The notes: generated from the sequence alone by a model not told the origin. 64,000 nucleotides of DNA from Streptomyces fagopyri (GCF_009498275.1 NZ_CP045643.1:7874001-7938000); one strand, 5' to 3'. Numbered from the stretch's first letter, positions 1 to 8,948 are shown. A program made the numbers and translations.

Positions 1-804
1 GGCCAGTGCCTCGTTGCGCCCGCAGACGACCACCGGTACGACCGCGCCCGAGTCACGCAGCTCCAGGGCCACCTGCCGGACGGGCCCGACGCCCCACGAT
101 CCGGCGACCAGCAGCGCCAGCGGGGCCTTCTCGGGCAGACCGAACCTGTCCCGCGCCCGTTCGCGTTCCGTTCCCGCGCGGGGCCGGAAACGCGGGTCGG
201 TGACCGGCCCGCACATCCGCACGGTCCGGGCTCCGGCCGCGCGCGCCTGGGCCGCGGTCACCGGATGGGCGGCCAGATGAACGTCCACGCCCTCGGCCAC
301 CCACAGCGGGTGTACGGAGAAGTCGGTCAGGTACGTCAGCACGGGCGCGGCCAGCCGGCCGCTCTGGCACAGACCGCCCAGCACCTGGCTGGACCCGGGG
401 TAGGTGGAGACGACCGCGCCCGTGTCCGGGTGCAGGGCGTGGAGCACCCGGTGTTCGGCCGCGCGCAACAGGGCCCGTGCGGCGGGGCCGCCGCCTCCGG
501 CGCGCTCGCTGCTGGAGTAGATCCGCTGATAGGCCCACGGGGCACGGACGAGCATCCGGTGGTAGCCCGTGCGGACCGCCCGGCCGAGCCCGGCGGGCAG
601 CAGGTCCAGCAGGTCGTGACGGTCCACGGCGAACCCGTCCGCCGTGAGGCGGCGGGTCAGTTCGGCCGCCGCGCCGTCGTGACCGGCGCCAACGCTCGCG
701 GAGAAGATCGCGATCCGGCCCGCGTGCGGCGTCATGGCCGGACGAGGACCCGGTAGCGCACTCGCGCTCACGGGCCCGGCGAGCATGCGTTCGGCGTGGG
801 GCAT
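1..804 (-). CDS. MGDG-synthase/UGT-type glycosyltransferase, 3' end beyond the window
   Basis: Partial gene: 268 codons are open from an ATG at 804 to the left edge. The N-terminal part (residues about 26-35, IAIFSASVGA followed by GHD) matches the N-terminal domain of monogalactosyldiacylglycerol-synthase-like GT28 enzymes, which glycosylate diacylglycerol-type lipid acceptors. YLTDF with H and W shortly after (around residue 170-180) is typical of that domain. The UDP-sugar-binding C-terminal domain is cut off. Start chosen because GGAGGA lies 7-8 bases upstream of 804; later in-frame ATGs at 786 and 735 are possible. It faces the BlaI-like gene across a promoter with three palindromes, so it may be part of that regulon (inference). 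A macrolide-type glycosyltransferase is less likely. Confidence 0.72.
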   Translation of the reverse strand, partial: MPHAERMLAGPVSASALPGPRPAMTPHAGRIAIFSASVGAGHDGAAAELTRRLTADGFAVDRHDLLDLLPAGLGRAVRTGYHRMLVRAPWAYQRIYSSSERAGGGGPAARALLRAAEHRVLHALHPDTGAVVSTYPGSSQVLGGLCQSGRLAAPVLTYLTDFSVHPLWVAEGVDVHLAAHPVTAAQARAAGARTVRMCGPVTDPRFRPRAGTERERARDRFGLPEKAPLALLVAGSWGVGPVRQVALELRDSGAVVPVVVCGRNEALA

Positions 805-839
805 GGGCTGTTCCTCCACCGTCAGAGGGCATGCGGGAT

Positions 840-900
840 CTACAACATGTAGTAGTTCGCGCTCCGAAGTCCGGAGCATACCTCCTACAATTAGTAGGAG
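840..900. promoter_or_regulatory. Three palindromes in divergent promoter, probable BlaI operators
   Basis: Three perfect inverted repeats stand in 61 bp: CTACA-ACA-TGTAG (840-852), GCTCCG-5-CGGAGC (861-877) and CTCCTAC-AATTA-GTAGGAG (882-900). The first resembles the TACA/TGTA dyads bound by BlaI/MecI repressors, and the third shares the CTAC/GTAG core. They lie between the glycosyltransferase and BlaI-like starts, so both genes may be repressed from here. Binding by the adjacent regulator is inferred. Confidence 0.7.
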
Positions 901-946
901 ATCGCCGGGTACGCTGTCCGGAACGCGGGAGCAGGGGAGACGGACT

Positions 947-1372
947 GTGAGCGAACCGAGCGGACAGGAACCCCCTGGCGGATCCGGCAGGCGGGCCCGC
1001 GGCGAACTGGAGAGCGACGTGCTCGCCGCGCTCTGGGCCGCGGACGGCCCGATGACCGCGCGTCAGGTGCGGGAGCGACTGGCCGCCGGCCTGGCCTACA
1101 CCACGGTTCTGACGATCCTGACCCGTCTCCACGGCAAGGGCATGCTGGTCCGGCACCGAGAGGGCCGGGGATACGCCTACACACCGGTCCGGGACGAGGC
1201 CTCGTACACCGCCCGGCGCATGCGGTCGCTCCTGGAGGGGGGAGCGGACCGTGAGGCGGTGCTGACCCGCTTCGTCTCGGAACTGTCCGAGCAGGACGAG
1301 GAACTGCTGCACAACCTGCTGTCCGACCACGACGCACGCGGTGGCGACGAGACCCCCACCGGAAGGCCCTGA
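947..1372 (+). CDS. BlaI/MecI/CopY-family transcriptional repressor
   Basis: 141-residue winged-helix repressor. The segment LESDVLAALWAADGPMTARQVRERL (written here as the N-terminal half, helices 1-3) followed by YTTVLTILTRLHGKGML is the DNA-binding domain of the BlaI family. The C-terminal half (FVSELSEQDEELLHNLL) is the dimerisation tail. GTG start at 947 preceded by GGGGAGA. The M56 peptidase gene starts 5 bases after its stop, the classical BlaI-BlaR1-like arrangement in which a membrane protease triggers cleavage of the repressor. It probably controls itself and the divergent glycosyltransferase through the 840-900 palindromes. In actinomycetes these pairs are not necessarily linked to beta-lactamase, and none is present here. 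Confidence 0.88.
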   Translation: MSEPSGQEPPGGSGRRARGELESDVLAALWAADGPMTARQVRERLAAGLAYTTVLTILTRLHGKGMLVRHREGRGYAYTPVRDEASYTARRMRSLLEGGADREAVLTRFVSELSEQDEELLHNLLSDHDARGGDETPTGRP

Positions 1373-1376
1373 GCCG

Positions 1377-2399
1377 GTGCGGATCAGCGTCTACGTTCCG
1401 TTCCTCGTATCCGCCCTGCTCACACTGCCGGCGCCGCGTCTGGCGCGGCGGCTGGCCCCGCGCCCCGCCGCCTGGGCCCTGGCCTGCGTCGCGCTCGTCA
1501 CGGCGGCCGGCTGGACGGGATCGCTGGCGCTCCTGGCCTTCACCGGCGTCGCGCAGATCCCCCAGGTCGCCGCCGAGGGCCACTGGTCGGTGCGGGCGCT
1601 GCGAGCGGAGGACCCGGTGCACCTCACCGTGGCGGCGGGCGGCGCGCTCCTCCTGGCCGTGAGCCTCGTGCTGCTGGCCGTGACCGCCGTCCGGCACGTA
1701 CGCCAGGTCGCCGGGGCCCGCCGGGAGTGCGCGCGGCTGCCCGGTGACACCGAGCTGGCCGTGCTCGACGACGACGCCCCGCTGGCGTTCGCGCTGGCGG
1801 GCGCGCCCGGACGGATCGTGGTGTCCCGAGGCATGCTGCGGTGCCTGGACGACGACGAACGCGGCGCTCTGCTGGCCCACGAGCGAGCGCATCTGCACGC
1901 GGGCCACCACCACTTCCAGACCCTCTGGCGGCTCACTGCGGCGGTGAACCCGCTGCTGCGGCCGCTGGCCGACGCCGGTGCGTTCGTGCTGGAACGCTGG
2001 GCGGACGAGGAGGCCGCCGCCCGGGTCGGTGACCGCACGGTCGTCGCTCGCGCCGTCGGACGGGCCGCCCTGGCAGCCGCCGGTGTGTCACGCCCCAGCG
2101 TCCTGGCGGCGACGGGTGGGGTCGTCCCCCAGCGGGTCCGGGCTCTGCTGGCTCCGCCTCCCACGCGCCGGACGCTGCCCTTCGTGGCGGGCGCGCTGCT
2201 GCTCACTCTGTGCTCCGTGAGCCTGGTCGACGCCGCGTCCGACAGCGACGAGATGGTCGACAGCGCCAAGCGTGTACGGTGTGCCGCGCACGACGCTGCG
2301 ACCGGCCCGACAGCCGTCACGACGGACCACCGGCACCGCAGGCACGACTTCTGCCGCGGCTACCGGGACCGTGACGAGCACCAGGGCCCTCACGCGTAG
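1377..2399 (+). CDS. M56-family (BlaR1-like) membrane zinc metallopeptidase
   Basis: 340 residues with several hydrophobic segments at the N terminus (about 5-110), then a cytoplasmic zinc-protease motif HERAH inside LLAHERAHLHAGHH, and a downstream ERWADEEAA that supplies the expected third ligand glutamate of M56 peptidases. A further membrane segment lies near residues 265-285. It ends in a short Cys-containing tail and lacks the large penicillin-sensing domain of BlaR1, as is usual for the short actinomycete forms. GTG start at 1377 follows GGAAGG, 5 bases after the repressor stop, so the two are co-transcribed. Its likely role is regulated proteolysis of the BlaI-like partner; the signal sensed is unknown. 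Confidence 0.85.
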   Translation: MRISVYVPFLVSALLTLPAPRLARRLAPRPAAWALACVALVTAAGWTGSLALLAFTGVAQIPQVAAEGHWSVRALRAEDPVHLTVAAGGALLLAVSLVLLAVTAVRHVRQVAGARRECARLPGDTELAVLDDDAPLAFALAGAPGRIVVSRGMLRCLDDDERGALLAHERAHLHAGHHHFQTLWRLTAAVNPLLRPLADAGAFVLERWADEEAAARVGDRTVVARAVGRAALAAAGVSRPSVLAATGGVVPQRVRALLAPPPTRRTLPFVAGALLLTLCSVSLVDAASDSDEMVDSAKRVRCAAHDAATGPTAVTTDHRHRRHDFCRGYRDRDEHQGPHA

Positions 2400-2561
2400 C
2401 CGAGCGGCACGGGCGACCGCGCGACCGGCCCAGGACGCGCACCCGCCCGAGCAGTTCGCGTACGGGCATCCCCGCCCCGTCGCGGCCGCGACCGGGAACC
2501 ACCGGAGGAGTTCGGGCACCCCCGGCGCCCTCGGCGTGCCCCCCTCGCGCGCCGAACCACC

Positions 2562-3233
2562 TCACCCTGGCGAGGTGATGGCGGCGAGCGGTTCCCGCAC
2601 GAGGTCCACGATGAGATCGGGTCGTCCCACGAACGGGGAGTGGCCCGTGCGCCACTCGCGCACGTCGGTGCAGCGCGAGGCCATTCTCCGCTGCAGGCCA
2701 GGGTCGATGGCCCGGTCCCGTGCGCAGACCACGTAGGTGGAGGGCGTGTGTTTCCAGCCGTGGCGTACCGGAACTCCTCGCCCGCAGCCGGGAGCCTGAG
2801 CACGCAGCAGGTCCACCGCCCGGGCGGCAAGAGGTGCGGGACAGTCGTGGTACAGGCTGGCGGCAGCCCGGTCGGGGCGCAGAATTGTCGAGCCGTGGGG
2901 CCCTGGGCCGATCGCGTCCTGGAGTTGCGGGGAAGCCCCGCCCAGACCGGCCGCGCTCTCGCCGACATCCGGCACGAAGGCCGCCAGGTAGACCAAGTGC
3001 CCCGCTCCGCTCACCCCGGTGATCACCGACCCGCCGTAGGAGTGACCGAGCACGATCGGAGGTTCCCCCAGCGCGTCGATCGCGGCCTGGACCGCGGCCG
3101 TGTCAGCGGCCAACGAGCCCCGGTGGAGCTCGGGAACGACGACCTCGCTTCCCGCGGTCCGCAACCGCTCGGCCACCGCGGCGAAGTGCGCGGGACGGTG
3201 ATAGAGACCGTGAACGAGCACGACAGCGGTCAA
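2562..3233 (-). CDS. alpha/beta hydrolase
   Basis: 223-residue alpha/beta-hydrolase fold protein. The N-terminal strand AVVLVHGLYHRPAHF carries the HG oxyanion motif and GHSYGG holds the nucleophile Ser. The C-terminal RTGHSPF supplies the catalytic His. It resembles small salicylate-esterase-like (MenH/plant esterase type) hydrolases; the substrate is unknown. I place the start at a TTG at 3233 because a good ribosome site (GGAGAGG) precedes it and the HG strand begins immediately after; an upstream ATG at 3299 would add a Pro/Arg-rich, unlikely extension. Monocistronic, between the M56 gene (convergent) and the ABC exporter. Confidence 0.82.
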   Translation of the reverse strand: MTAVVLVHGLYHRPAHFAAVAERLRTAGSEVVVPELHRGSLAADTAAVQAAIDALGEPPIVLGHSYGGSVITGVSGAGHLVYLAAFVPDVGESAAGLGGASPQLQDAIGPGPHGSTILRPDRAAASLYHDCPAPLAARAVDLLRAQAPGCGRGVPVRHGWKHTPSTYVVCARDRAIDPGLQRRMASRCTDVREWRTGHSPFVGRPDLIVDLVREPLAAITSPG

Positions 3234-3399
3234 TCGCCTCTCCTCAGGTCGGCGTCGGGCCAGGGGACCCGGTTCCGGGCGACGACCGGTCCCACCCACC
3301 GGTTCGCCCCCTCTCGATACCCCTCCCGGTGGTGCCTCGCGGCGGAAATCGACACGGTCCGTGAAGAGGTGTCGGGCCGGGTGCCCGTCGGCGAGAGGT

Positions 3400-6228
3400 T
3401 CAGTCGGCGGCCAGCAGGTGGGCGGGTGCGATCTGGGACAGCCTACGGATCGGCACGGTCAGGGCGGCGCTGACCAGCGCGGTGGCGGCCAGGGTGGCCA
3501 GCAGCGCGGCGCCGCTGATCGCGGACAGATGTCCGTGCAGTACGCCGTTCCCGAGCGCCGCCACCGCCACCAGACCGATCGCGGCACCCGACAGACTGCC
3601 CAGCAGCGCCAGTCCGATCCCCTCGTACAGCGTCAGTTGCGCGAGTTCCCGGTTGGTCCAGCCGGTTGCCCTCAGTACCGCGAGATCGGCCGCGCGTTCC
3701 CGCTGCGAGAGCACCAGGACGTCCACCGCTCCCGCGGCGCCGAGCACCAGGGACAGCGCGACGCTCAGGTAGTCGGCGCCGCGCGCGTGCGCCACGACGG
3801 CGTTGCCGAGCAGCGAGCCCGCCACCTCGCCCCGGAAGGCCAGCGTGAGCGCGAGGAGCACCGTGAAGGCGGCCACTCCGAGCGCCAGGCCCGCCGCGCC
3901 GAGCAGGGTGCGCCCGCGCACCCGCACGAGGTTGAGCAGGGCCAGCCCGGCCACCGAGCGCACCGGGCGGGCCCTGCGCACCGCCGTCACCGGAGCCCGG
4001 ACGGCCTGCATGGGACCGAGCCGGGTCGCGAGCCAGGCCGGGATCAGGCCCGCGACGGTCGCCAGCAGCAGCGCCACCGGGAGAACCAGGAGCGACTTGG
4101 CACCGGCGTCCGGCTGGCCCAGCAGCCTGCCGAGCCCGTACGCGAGCGCCGCCCCGACGACTCCCGCCGCGACGCCGATCAGGGCCAGTTCACCGAGGAC
4201 CAGTCGCAGCACTTCCCCGCCGCTCCAGCCGACACAGCGCAGCGTGCCGATCTCGGTGCGGCGGGAGCGGACCGAGGCCAGTGCCGCCTGACCGAGGAAC
4301 AGCGCGCAGACCACCAGGACCAGGGTGAAGAGGATGGCGCTCTTGGTGTCGACCGCCCTGAGGATCCGCAGCGCCACGCCCTTCTCCACCCAGCGCTCCG
4401 TCACCCGCGCCGTGTCGCTCAGCGCGACGGTCTGGGGGCGGGGCGAACTGCCCACGGTCACATCGACCTGGAGCCGGGGGTAGGCGGTACGGATCTGGCC
4501 GGCCACGGCGTTGACCCGGGCGCGGGAGGCCGCGTCGACGCCGGTCACTCCCGCCACCTTGAGTCTGATCGCGCTGACCGGTGCCTTGTCCTGGAGGCTC
4601 GGGGTGCGACGGCTCCCGGTCAGCGCGGTGATCGAGTCCATCGTCGTGAGCATGGTGGGGGGCGGGGTCAGGTATCCGCCCAGGTTGCGGTCGGGCCGTA
4701 GTGGTTGCCCGTTCAGTGCCGCGCGGGTGGCTTGGTCCGCGCCCGTGACCTGGGGGGACTGGTAGGTCTCCAGCGGGGCCTCGGACAGCGGTGAGAAGCC
4801 GGGCAGTCTGTCGGTGTCGAAGCGGCCGACGACGTGGAAGTACGGCTCCTGCAGGCGCCCGAAGTCGGCCTGTTCACACCTGCCCATGCCGTCGCAGAAG
4901 GTGGAGGCGTGACTGGTCACCTTCCGGTACTGCGGGCCCGTGTTCTCCTCGGGGACGTTCGCCACCGGTTGCGCGTTCAGGTTGGTCACCCACAGGCCGG
5001 GCTTCTGCGGCGGCCGCGGCTGCACGGCGAGGCCGCCGTCCGATGTCCGGCGGTAGGTCACCGGGCCGACCGTCCAGTAGCTGGTGGCGTCGACCCCGAA
5101 CCGGGTCACCGCCTTTCGGTAGCCCTGGCCGAGGTCGACGCCGACCCGGCCCACGGGTGTGCCGTGCAAACCCTTGACGAAGCTGTTGGCGGTCGGATTG
5201 CCCAGCCTCGACGGCAGCTTGGCCGGATCACCGACGTCGAGTCGCTCGACGGTGGCGCTGATCCTCCCCGCGGTCAGCGGGCGGCTGCTGAGCGCCACCG
5301 GCACGTACATGTCCCGCTGGCCCTCGGGGCTCTCCGAGGGCGGCACCACGTACGGCTTGTCCTGTTCGGTGAGCATGCGGCCCGAGGTGACGGTGCGGCG
5401 CAGGCCCACCAGCCGCTCCTCCGCCTCGGGGTCGACGGCGGACAGCAGGACCGGGTACGCGACCGGGATGTCGATGGTCGCCTTGCCCCGCCCCGACCGG
5501 CAGTTCATCCGCGAGTGGAGATCGGGGTCGAACGCGGACCTGTCGCTGAGGTCCTCGCCGATGATGCTCTCCTTCATCGGCAGTTCGAGGCTCCAGTTGG
5601 TCTTTTCCGTCTTGTCCCCGTTGAAGTAGAAGCACACGTCGTACTTCTCGTTCATCAGGTACCGCCGCGTGCTCTTGTCGACCGACCCCTTTTCCAGGGT
5701 GTCGGACTCGAACACGTCGTCGGACTTCCCCGAGGTGAGGGGGGAGCGCGTGAGGTAGACGTACTGGTCGGCGGCGCGATAGGTGCTCAGGCCCGTGGTG
5801 AGCCGGGGCGTGAACCGCAGGATCTGCCGGGTCGCCTCGCTGTCGAGGAAACGGGACACGTCGACGGAGACCGTGTTGGACACCATCAGGTAGCCGATGT
5901 TGGCCACCGGCGCCGCCACATCGACCCCGGTCAGTCCCCGGATGTGCCGGTACTGCTCCAGGGTGATGCCGCCGAAGGTGCCGGACAGGAAGTTGGGCGC
6001 GACCAGACCGCTCGACCGCTCGACGCCGGTCTGCGAGTCCGGCGGCCGCACCAGGACGTCGTACGCGGACCGGGCGTTCTTCCGTACCGTGCCCGTGGTG
6101 CTCGCCTGGCTCGTGTGCACGGTGGAGGTCAGCAGGGTGAAACTGGTCGCGGCCACCAGGATTCCGGCGGCCAGCGCCAGCGCGCGTCCACGACGCCGCA
6201 GCAGCTGCCCGATGATCATCGCTATCAC
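3400..6228 (-). CDS. FtsX-type ABC transporter permease
   Basis: 942-residue permease of the MacB/FtsX class. One N-terminal transmembrane helix (about 13-35) is followed by a very large extracytoplasmic region (about 40-600). Two sets of FtsX core helices follow, including ALFLGQAALASVRSRRTEIG and ERAADLAVLRATGWTNREL; the coupling-helix-like R-T-E-I-G-T-L-R segment is typical. The GTG start at 6228 overlaps the stop of the ATPase gene (GTGA), so the two are translationally coupled. Such exporters move lipophilic or peptide compounds or lipoproteins. A divergent PadR gene suggests induction by a substrate drug or metabolite; which one cannot be read from sequence. Confidence 0.88.
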   Translation of the reverse strand: MIAMIIGQLLRRRGRALALAAGILVAATSFTLLTSTVHTSQASTTGTVRKNARSAYDVLVRPPDSQTGVERSSGLVAPNFLSGTFGGITLEQYRHIRGLTGVDVAAPVANIGYLMVSNTVSVDVSRFLDSEATRQILRFTPRLTTGLSTYRAADQYVYLTRSPLTSGKSDDVFESDTLEKGSVDKSTRRYLMNEKYDVCFYFNGDKTEKTNWSLELPMKESIIGEDLSDRSAFDPDLHSRMNCRSGRGKATIDIPVAYPVLLSAVDPEAEERLVGLRRTVTSGRMLTEQDKPYVVPPSESPEGQRDMYVPVALSSRPLTAGRISATVERLDVGDPAKLPSRLGNPTANSFVKGLHGTPVGRVGVDLGQGYRKAVTRFGVDATSYWTVGPVTYRRTSDGGLAVQPRPPQKPGLWVTNLNAQPVANVPEENTGPQYRKVTSHASTFCDGMGRCEQADFGRLQEPYFHVVGRFDTDRLPGFSPLSEAPLETYQSPQVTGADQATRAALNGQPLRPDRNLGGYLTPPPTMLTTMDSITALTGSRRTPSLQDKAPVSAIRLKVAGVTGVDAASRARVNAVAGQIRTAYPRLQVDVTVGSSPRPQTVALSDTARVTERWVEKGVALRILRAVDTKSAILFTLVLVVCALFLGQAALASVRSRRTEIGTLRCVGWSGGEVLRLVLGELALIGVAAGVVGAALAYGLGRLLGQPDAGAKSLLVLPVALLLATVAGLIPAWLATRLGPMQAVRAPVTAVRRARPVRSVAGLALLNLVRVRGRTLLGAAGLALGVAAFTVLLALTLAFRGEVAGSLLGNAVVAHARGADYLSVALSLVLGAAGAVDVLVLSQRERAADLAVLRATGWTNRELAQLTLYEGIGLALLGSLSGAAIGLVAVAALGNGVLHGHLSAISGAALLATLAATALVSAALTVPIRRLSQIAPAHLLAAD

Positions 6229-6929
6229 GGGCGCAGTCCTCCGAGCCGGTCGAGCACGTCGGCGGAGGCGGTGATCCGCTGGTTCGAGGTGATCCTGCCG
6301 TCCTGCAGGCGCACCACGCGGTCGCCGTTCGCGGCGACCTCGGGGTCGTGGGTCGCGATGATCATCGTCATGCCGTACTGCTCACGCAGGGACATCAGCA
6401 GGTCGATGATCTCCCGGCCGATGACACTGTCGAGGTTGCCGGTCGGCTCGTCGGCCAGCAGCAGTCCCGGCCGGTTGATCAACGCGCGTGCCACGGCGAC
6501 GCGTTGCTGCTGGCCGCCCGACAACTCCGCGGGCAGGGCGTCGGCCCGGCCGCCCAGGCCGACCGCCTCCAGCAGTTCCATGCCGCGCTCGCGCCGGTCG
6601 AAGTCGACCCGGCGGGGAAGCACGGGCGCCAGCACGTTGTCCAGCACGGTGAGTGCGGGCAGCAGGTGGAAGCGCTGGAAGACGAACCCGATGCGCCGCC
6701 GGTGGCCGTCCAGGTCCCGGGGAAGCAGTTCCTTCCCGTCGATCTCCACGCTGCCTTCGTCGGGCCGGTCCATCCCGCCCGTCACGTGCAGCACCGTGGA
6801 CTTGCCGGACCCGGACGGCCCCGTCAGTACCACCGCCTCCCCGGGCGCGACCTCCAGGTCGACCTTGTCCAGGGCGATCAGCCCGGGGTAGCGCCGACTC
6901 ACCCCTCGCAGCGCCACGTTCACAGCCAT
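6225..6929 (-). CDS. ABC transporter ATP-binding protein (MacB/LolD type)
   Basis: 234-residue ATPase with Walker A GPSGSGKST, Q-loop VFQRFHLLPALTVLDNV, signature LSGGQQQR, Walker B LLLADEPTGNLD and switch-loop His in ATHDPEVA. LLADEPTGNLDS is characteristic of the MacB/LolD/FtsE subfamily that partners FtsX-like permeases. ATG start at 6929 with GGAGTGGGGG about 8 bases upstream; the reading frame is open further upstream but only as a shadow of the PadR gene. It overlaps the permease start by 4 bases. Transcription starts in the interval with the twin PadR sites, so repression by PadR is expected. Confidence 0.92.
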   Translation of the reverse strand: MAVNVALRGVSRRYPGLIALDKVDLEVAPGEAVVLTGPSGSGKSTVLHVTGGMDRPDEGSVEIDGKELLPRDLDGHRRRIGFVFQRFHLLPALTVLDNVLAPVLPRRVDFDRRERGMELLEAVGLGGRADALPAELSGGQQQRVAVARALINRPGLLLADEPTGNLDSVIGREIIDLLMSLREQYGMTMIIATHDPEVAANGDRVVRLQDGRITSNQRITASADVLDRLGGLRP

Positions 6930-6950
6930 AGAAGAAGCCCCCACTCCCTG

Positions 6951-6983
6951 CATTGTCACAATCCAAAGGTACATTGTCACAAT
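6951..6983. promoter_or_regulatory. Twin PadR operator sites
   Basis: CATTGTCACAAT occurs twice (6951-6962 and 6972-6983), exactly 21 bp apart, that is two helical turns. Each copy contains the 11-bp dyad ATTGT-C-ACAAT. The pair sits between the divergent ABC operon (start 6929) and padR-like gene (start 6999), the usual position for a PadR autoregulatory operator. Binding is inferred from position and symmetry. Confidence 0.8.
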
Positions 6984-6998
6984 GCAGGAGGGAGGGAC

Positions 6999-7640
6999 AT
7001 GCCGCTTCATCACGCAGTGCTGGCGCTCCTGACGGAGCGACCGAGTCACGGCTACGAACTCAAGGTCCAGTTCGAGGAGACCATCGGGCCACAGTGGGGA
7101 GGCCTCAACATCGGTCATCTCTACCAGATCCTCGAACGGCTGGTCCGGGACGGCTATGTGACGCGCTCTCAGGTCACGCAGGCCGACCGGCCCGACAAGA
7201 ACCTGTACACACTGACCCCTGCCGGCAGCGCCGAGTTGGAGACCTGGGCGACCACCGCCTGGGTACGCACCGGCGGCTTTCGCGACGAGATCTTCCTGAA
7301 GCTCCTCGGCGCCGTCGCCCTGGGCACGGAAGCGCTGGTCACTCTGATCGAGACCCAGCGGCAGACGTACCTGTCGGAGCTCGCGGGTCTCGCACGGCAG
7401 CGCAGGGCGCACGCCGGAGAGCCGCTGGTCGCCCTGCTGATCGACGCGGCCCTCGCGCACACCAAGGCGGATCTCGGGTTGCTGGACAGCGCCGAGCGGC
7501 ACCTGAGCCCGCTCGCCGCGGCGCAGAGCGCGGGAAAGCCGCGACAGCCGCCGGCGCCGGACCACGGGCAGGATGCTGGTGTCGTGGCCGACGACGACGG
7601 CCACGACCTGAGAAGAAGGCCCTGGTCGGATTCCGCGTAG
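6999..7640 (+). CDS. PadR-family transcriptional regulator
   Basis: 213 residues. The winged-helix domain (about 1-75) has the PadR hallmarks LHHAVLALLTERPSHGYEL, GGLNIGHLYQILERLVRDG and YTLTPAGSAEL. A helical C-terminal dimerisation region (about 85-170, Vir-C-like) follows, then a charged tail. ATG start at 6999 with GGAGGGAGGG directly upstream. Divergent from the FtsX-type exporter and placed next to two identical dyad sites, it is predicted to repress that exporter and itself until an effector binds. Confidence 0.92.
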   Translation: MPLHHAVLALLTERPSHGYELKVQFEETIGPQWGGLNIGHLYQILERLVRDGYVTRSQVTQADRPDKNLYTLTPAGSAELETWATTAWVRTGGFRDEIFLKLLGAVALGTEALVTLIETQRQTYLSELAGLARQRRAHAGEPLVALLIDAALAHTKADLGLLDSAERHLSPLAAAQSAGKPRQPPAPDHGQDAGVVADDDGHDLRRRPWSDSA

Positions 7641-7961
7641 GGCCACGTCTCGCAGGTCGCCTTCCGGCTCGGCCGGGGAGGACGCGAGTGCGGGGGTACG
7701 GTGTCGCGGTGGCTCGATGGACCCTGCGCTCAGGATCCCGACGGGAGTCCGGAGAGGTTGGCGTCCGGCACACGCAACGGGATACGGCTCAGGTCGCCGG
7801 ACGCCTCTCGACGCGGCGGCGTTCCGCCTGTGCGGTCTCGGTCTCGGTCGCGGCCTCCGGAAGCACCGGGGCCGTCCGGGCACGGTGCCGTAGGAGCGGC
7901 GGTGGCTTCGCGGCCGACATCATCGAATGTCGGCCGGTGTCGCCACCGCCACCGCGGCGCG
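7641..7961. other. Convergent intergenic region
   Basis: About 320 bp between the stops of the PadR gene and the L,D-transpeptidase gene. No convincing coding frame. It holds the hairpin at 7911-7936; nothing else recognised. Confidence 0.6.
7911..7936. terminator. Hairpin terminator between convergent genes
   Basis: Perfect inverted repeat CGGCCGACAT-CATCGA-ATGTCGGCCG (10-bp stem, 6-base loop), 25 bp past the stop of the minus-strand L,D-transpeptidase gene. No clear U-tract, as is common in Streptomyces. It could also serve the PadR gene. Confidence 0.65.
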
Positions 7962-8948
7962 TCACAGTGTCGCGGCCGACCCTTCCCCGGAGGCGCTGCC
8001 CGCGAGCCACTGGTCCCAGCCCAGGTTGAACGCGGCGTAGCCGTTGTCGGCCGGCGCCTTGGCGCGGGGCGAGCCGGTGATGGTGACGGGGTCGCCCTGC
8101 TTCACCTGTCCGTAGAACCACTTGGCGTCCGCCATGGACAGGTGGACGCAGCCGTGCGAGCCGCGGGCGCTGCCACTGCCCGGATTCGGGTCACCGGTCG
8201 AGTAGTGCACGTACGTGCCGGACTGGGTGAGGTGGACGTCCCAAGGCAGCGTCAGGTCGTAGTAGTTGGGACTGCCCTTGTCGCAGCTGATGCCGACGCT
8301 GCAGGAGGTCATGTGGACCTTCTCCTGCTTGTCGATGACGGCCATCGTGCCGTTCCACGTCGGGTACTGGGCGCTGCCCGCGTTGATCGACAGGGAACGC
8401 ACCACCGTGCCGTTCCGGCTCACCTTCATGACATGGCTGGTGACCGAGACATCGGCGCGCACGTCGTCGCCGATCTTGAAGGTGTGCGTGTAACCGTGCA
8501 CACCGTAGCGGCCGTTGCCGTTGCTGACGCCCTTCATGTCGGCGTCGATCTTCACCGTCGTGCCGGAGGGCCAGTACGCCTTCGGGCGCCAGTCGGCGCG
8601 CTTGTCGCCGAACCAGTGCCAGGCACCGGCCACCGGCTGCGAGGCGCTCACCTTCAGATGCTTCTCGACCGTGGCCCGCGCCTTGGCCGCCACCGGGTTG
8701 GTGAAGATCACGGAGATCGGCATGGCCACACCGACCGTGGTCCCCGTCTGGGGCGTGATCGTGTCCAGCAGCATCGGCGGACCCGCCGGCTTCGTCGGTG
8801 ACGGTGAGGCGGTCGCGCTCGGCTTGCCCGACGCCTTCGCGTCGTCCCCGCCCGCCTTGTCACTGCCGCTCCCGCCGCAGGCGCTCGCGCCCACCAGCAT
8901 CAGACCCGTGACAAGTGCGATCCCTATGCCACTCTTGCGCCGTCCCAC
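7962..8948 (-). CDS. L,D-transpeptidase lipoprotein with Ig-like domain
   Basis: 328 residues. The N terminus has a lipoprotein signal with lipobox LVGASAC, then a Ser/Thr/Pro linker, a bacterial Ig-like domain (about 70-165) and a YkuD catalytic domain whose active site SHGCVHLS is intact. Such enzymes make 3-3 cross-links in peptidoglycan from tetrapeptide stems, outside the membrane. GTG at 8948 is the likely start because it places the charged n-region (VGRRKSG) directly before the hydrophobic core; the frame is open upstream to 9065 but that stretch is not signal-like. Followed by a hairpin terminator; monocistronic. Confidence 0.93.
   Translation of the reverse strand: MGRRKSGIGIALVTGLMLVGASACGGSGSDKAGGDDAKASGKPSATASPSPTKPAGPPMLLDTITPQTGTTVGVAMPISVIFTNPVAAKARATVEKHLKVSASQPVAGAWHWFGDKRADWRPKAYWPSGTTVKIDADMKGVSNGNGRYGVHGYTHTFKIGDDVRADVSVTSHVMKVSRNGTVVRSLSINAGSAQYPTWNGTMAVIDKQEKVHMTSCSVGISCDKGSPNYYDLTLPWDVHLTQSGTYVHYSTGDPNPGSGSARGSHGCVHLSMADAKWFYGQVKQGDPVTITGSPRAKAPADNGYAAFNLGWDQWLAGSASGEGSAATL

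Noticed and set aside
53..1330. Minus-strand frame of 425 codons over the left end
   Set aside because: Runs antisense to the BlaI-like gene. The glycosyltransferase reads in a different minus frame from 804.
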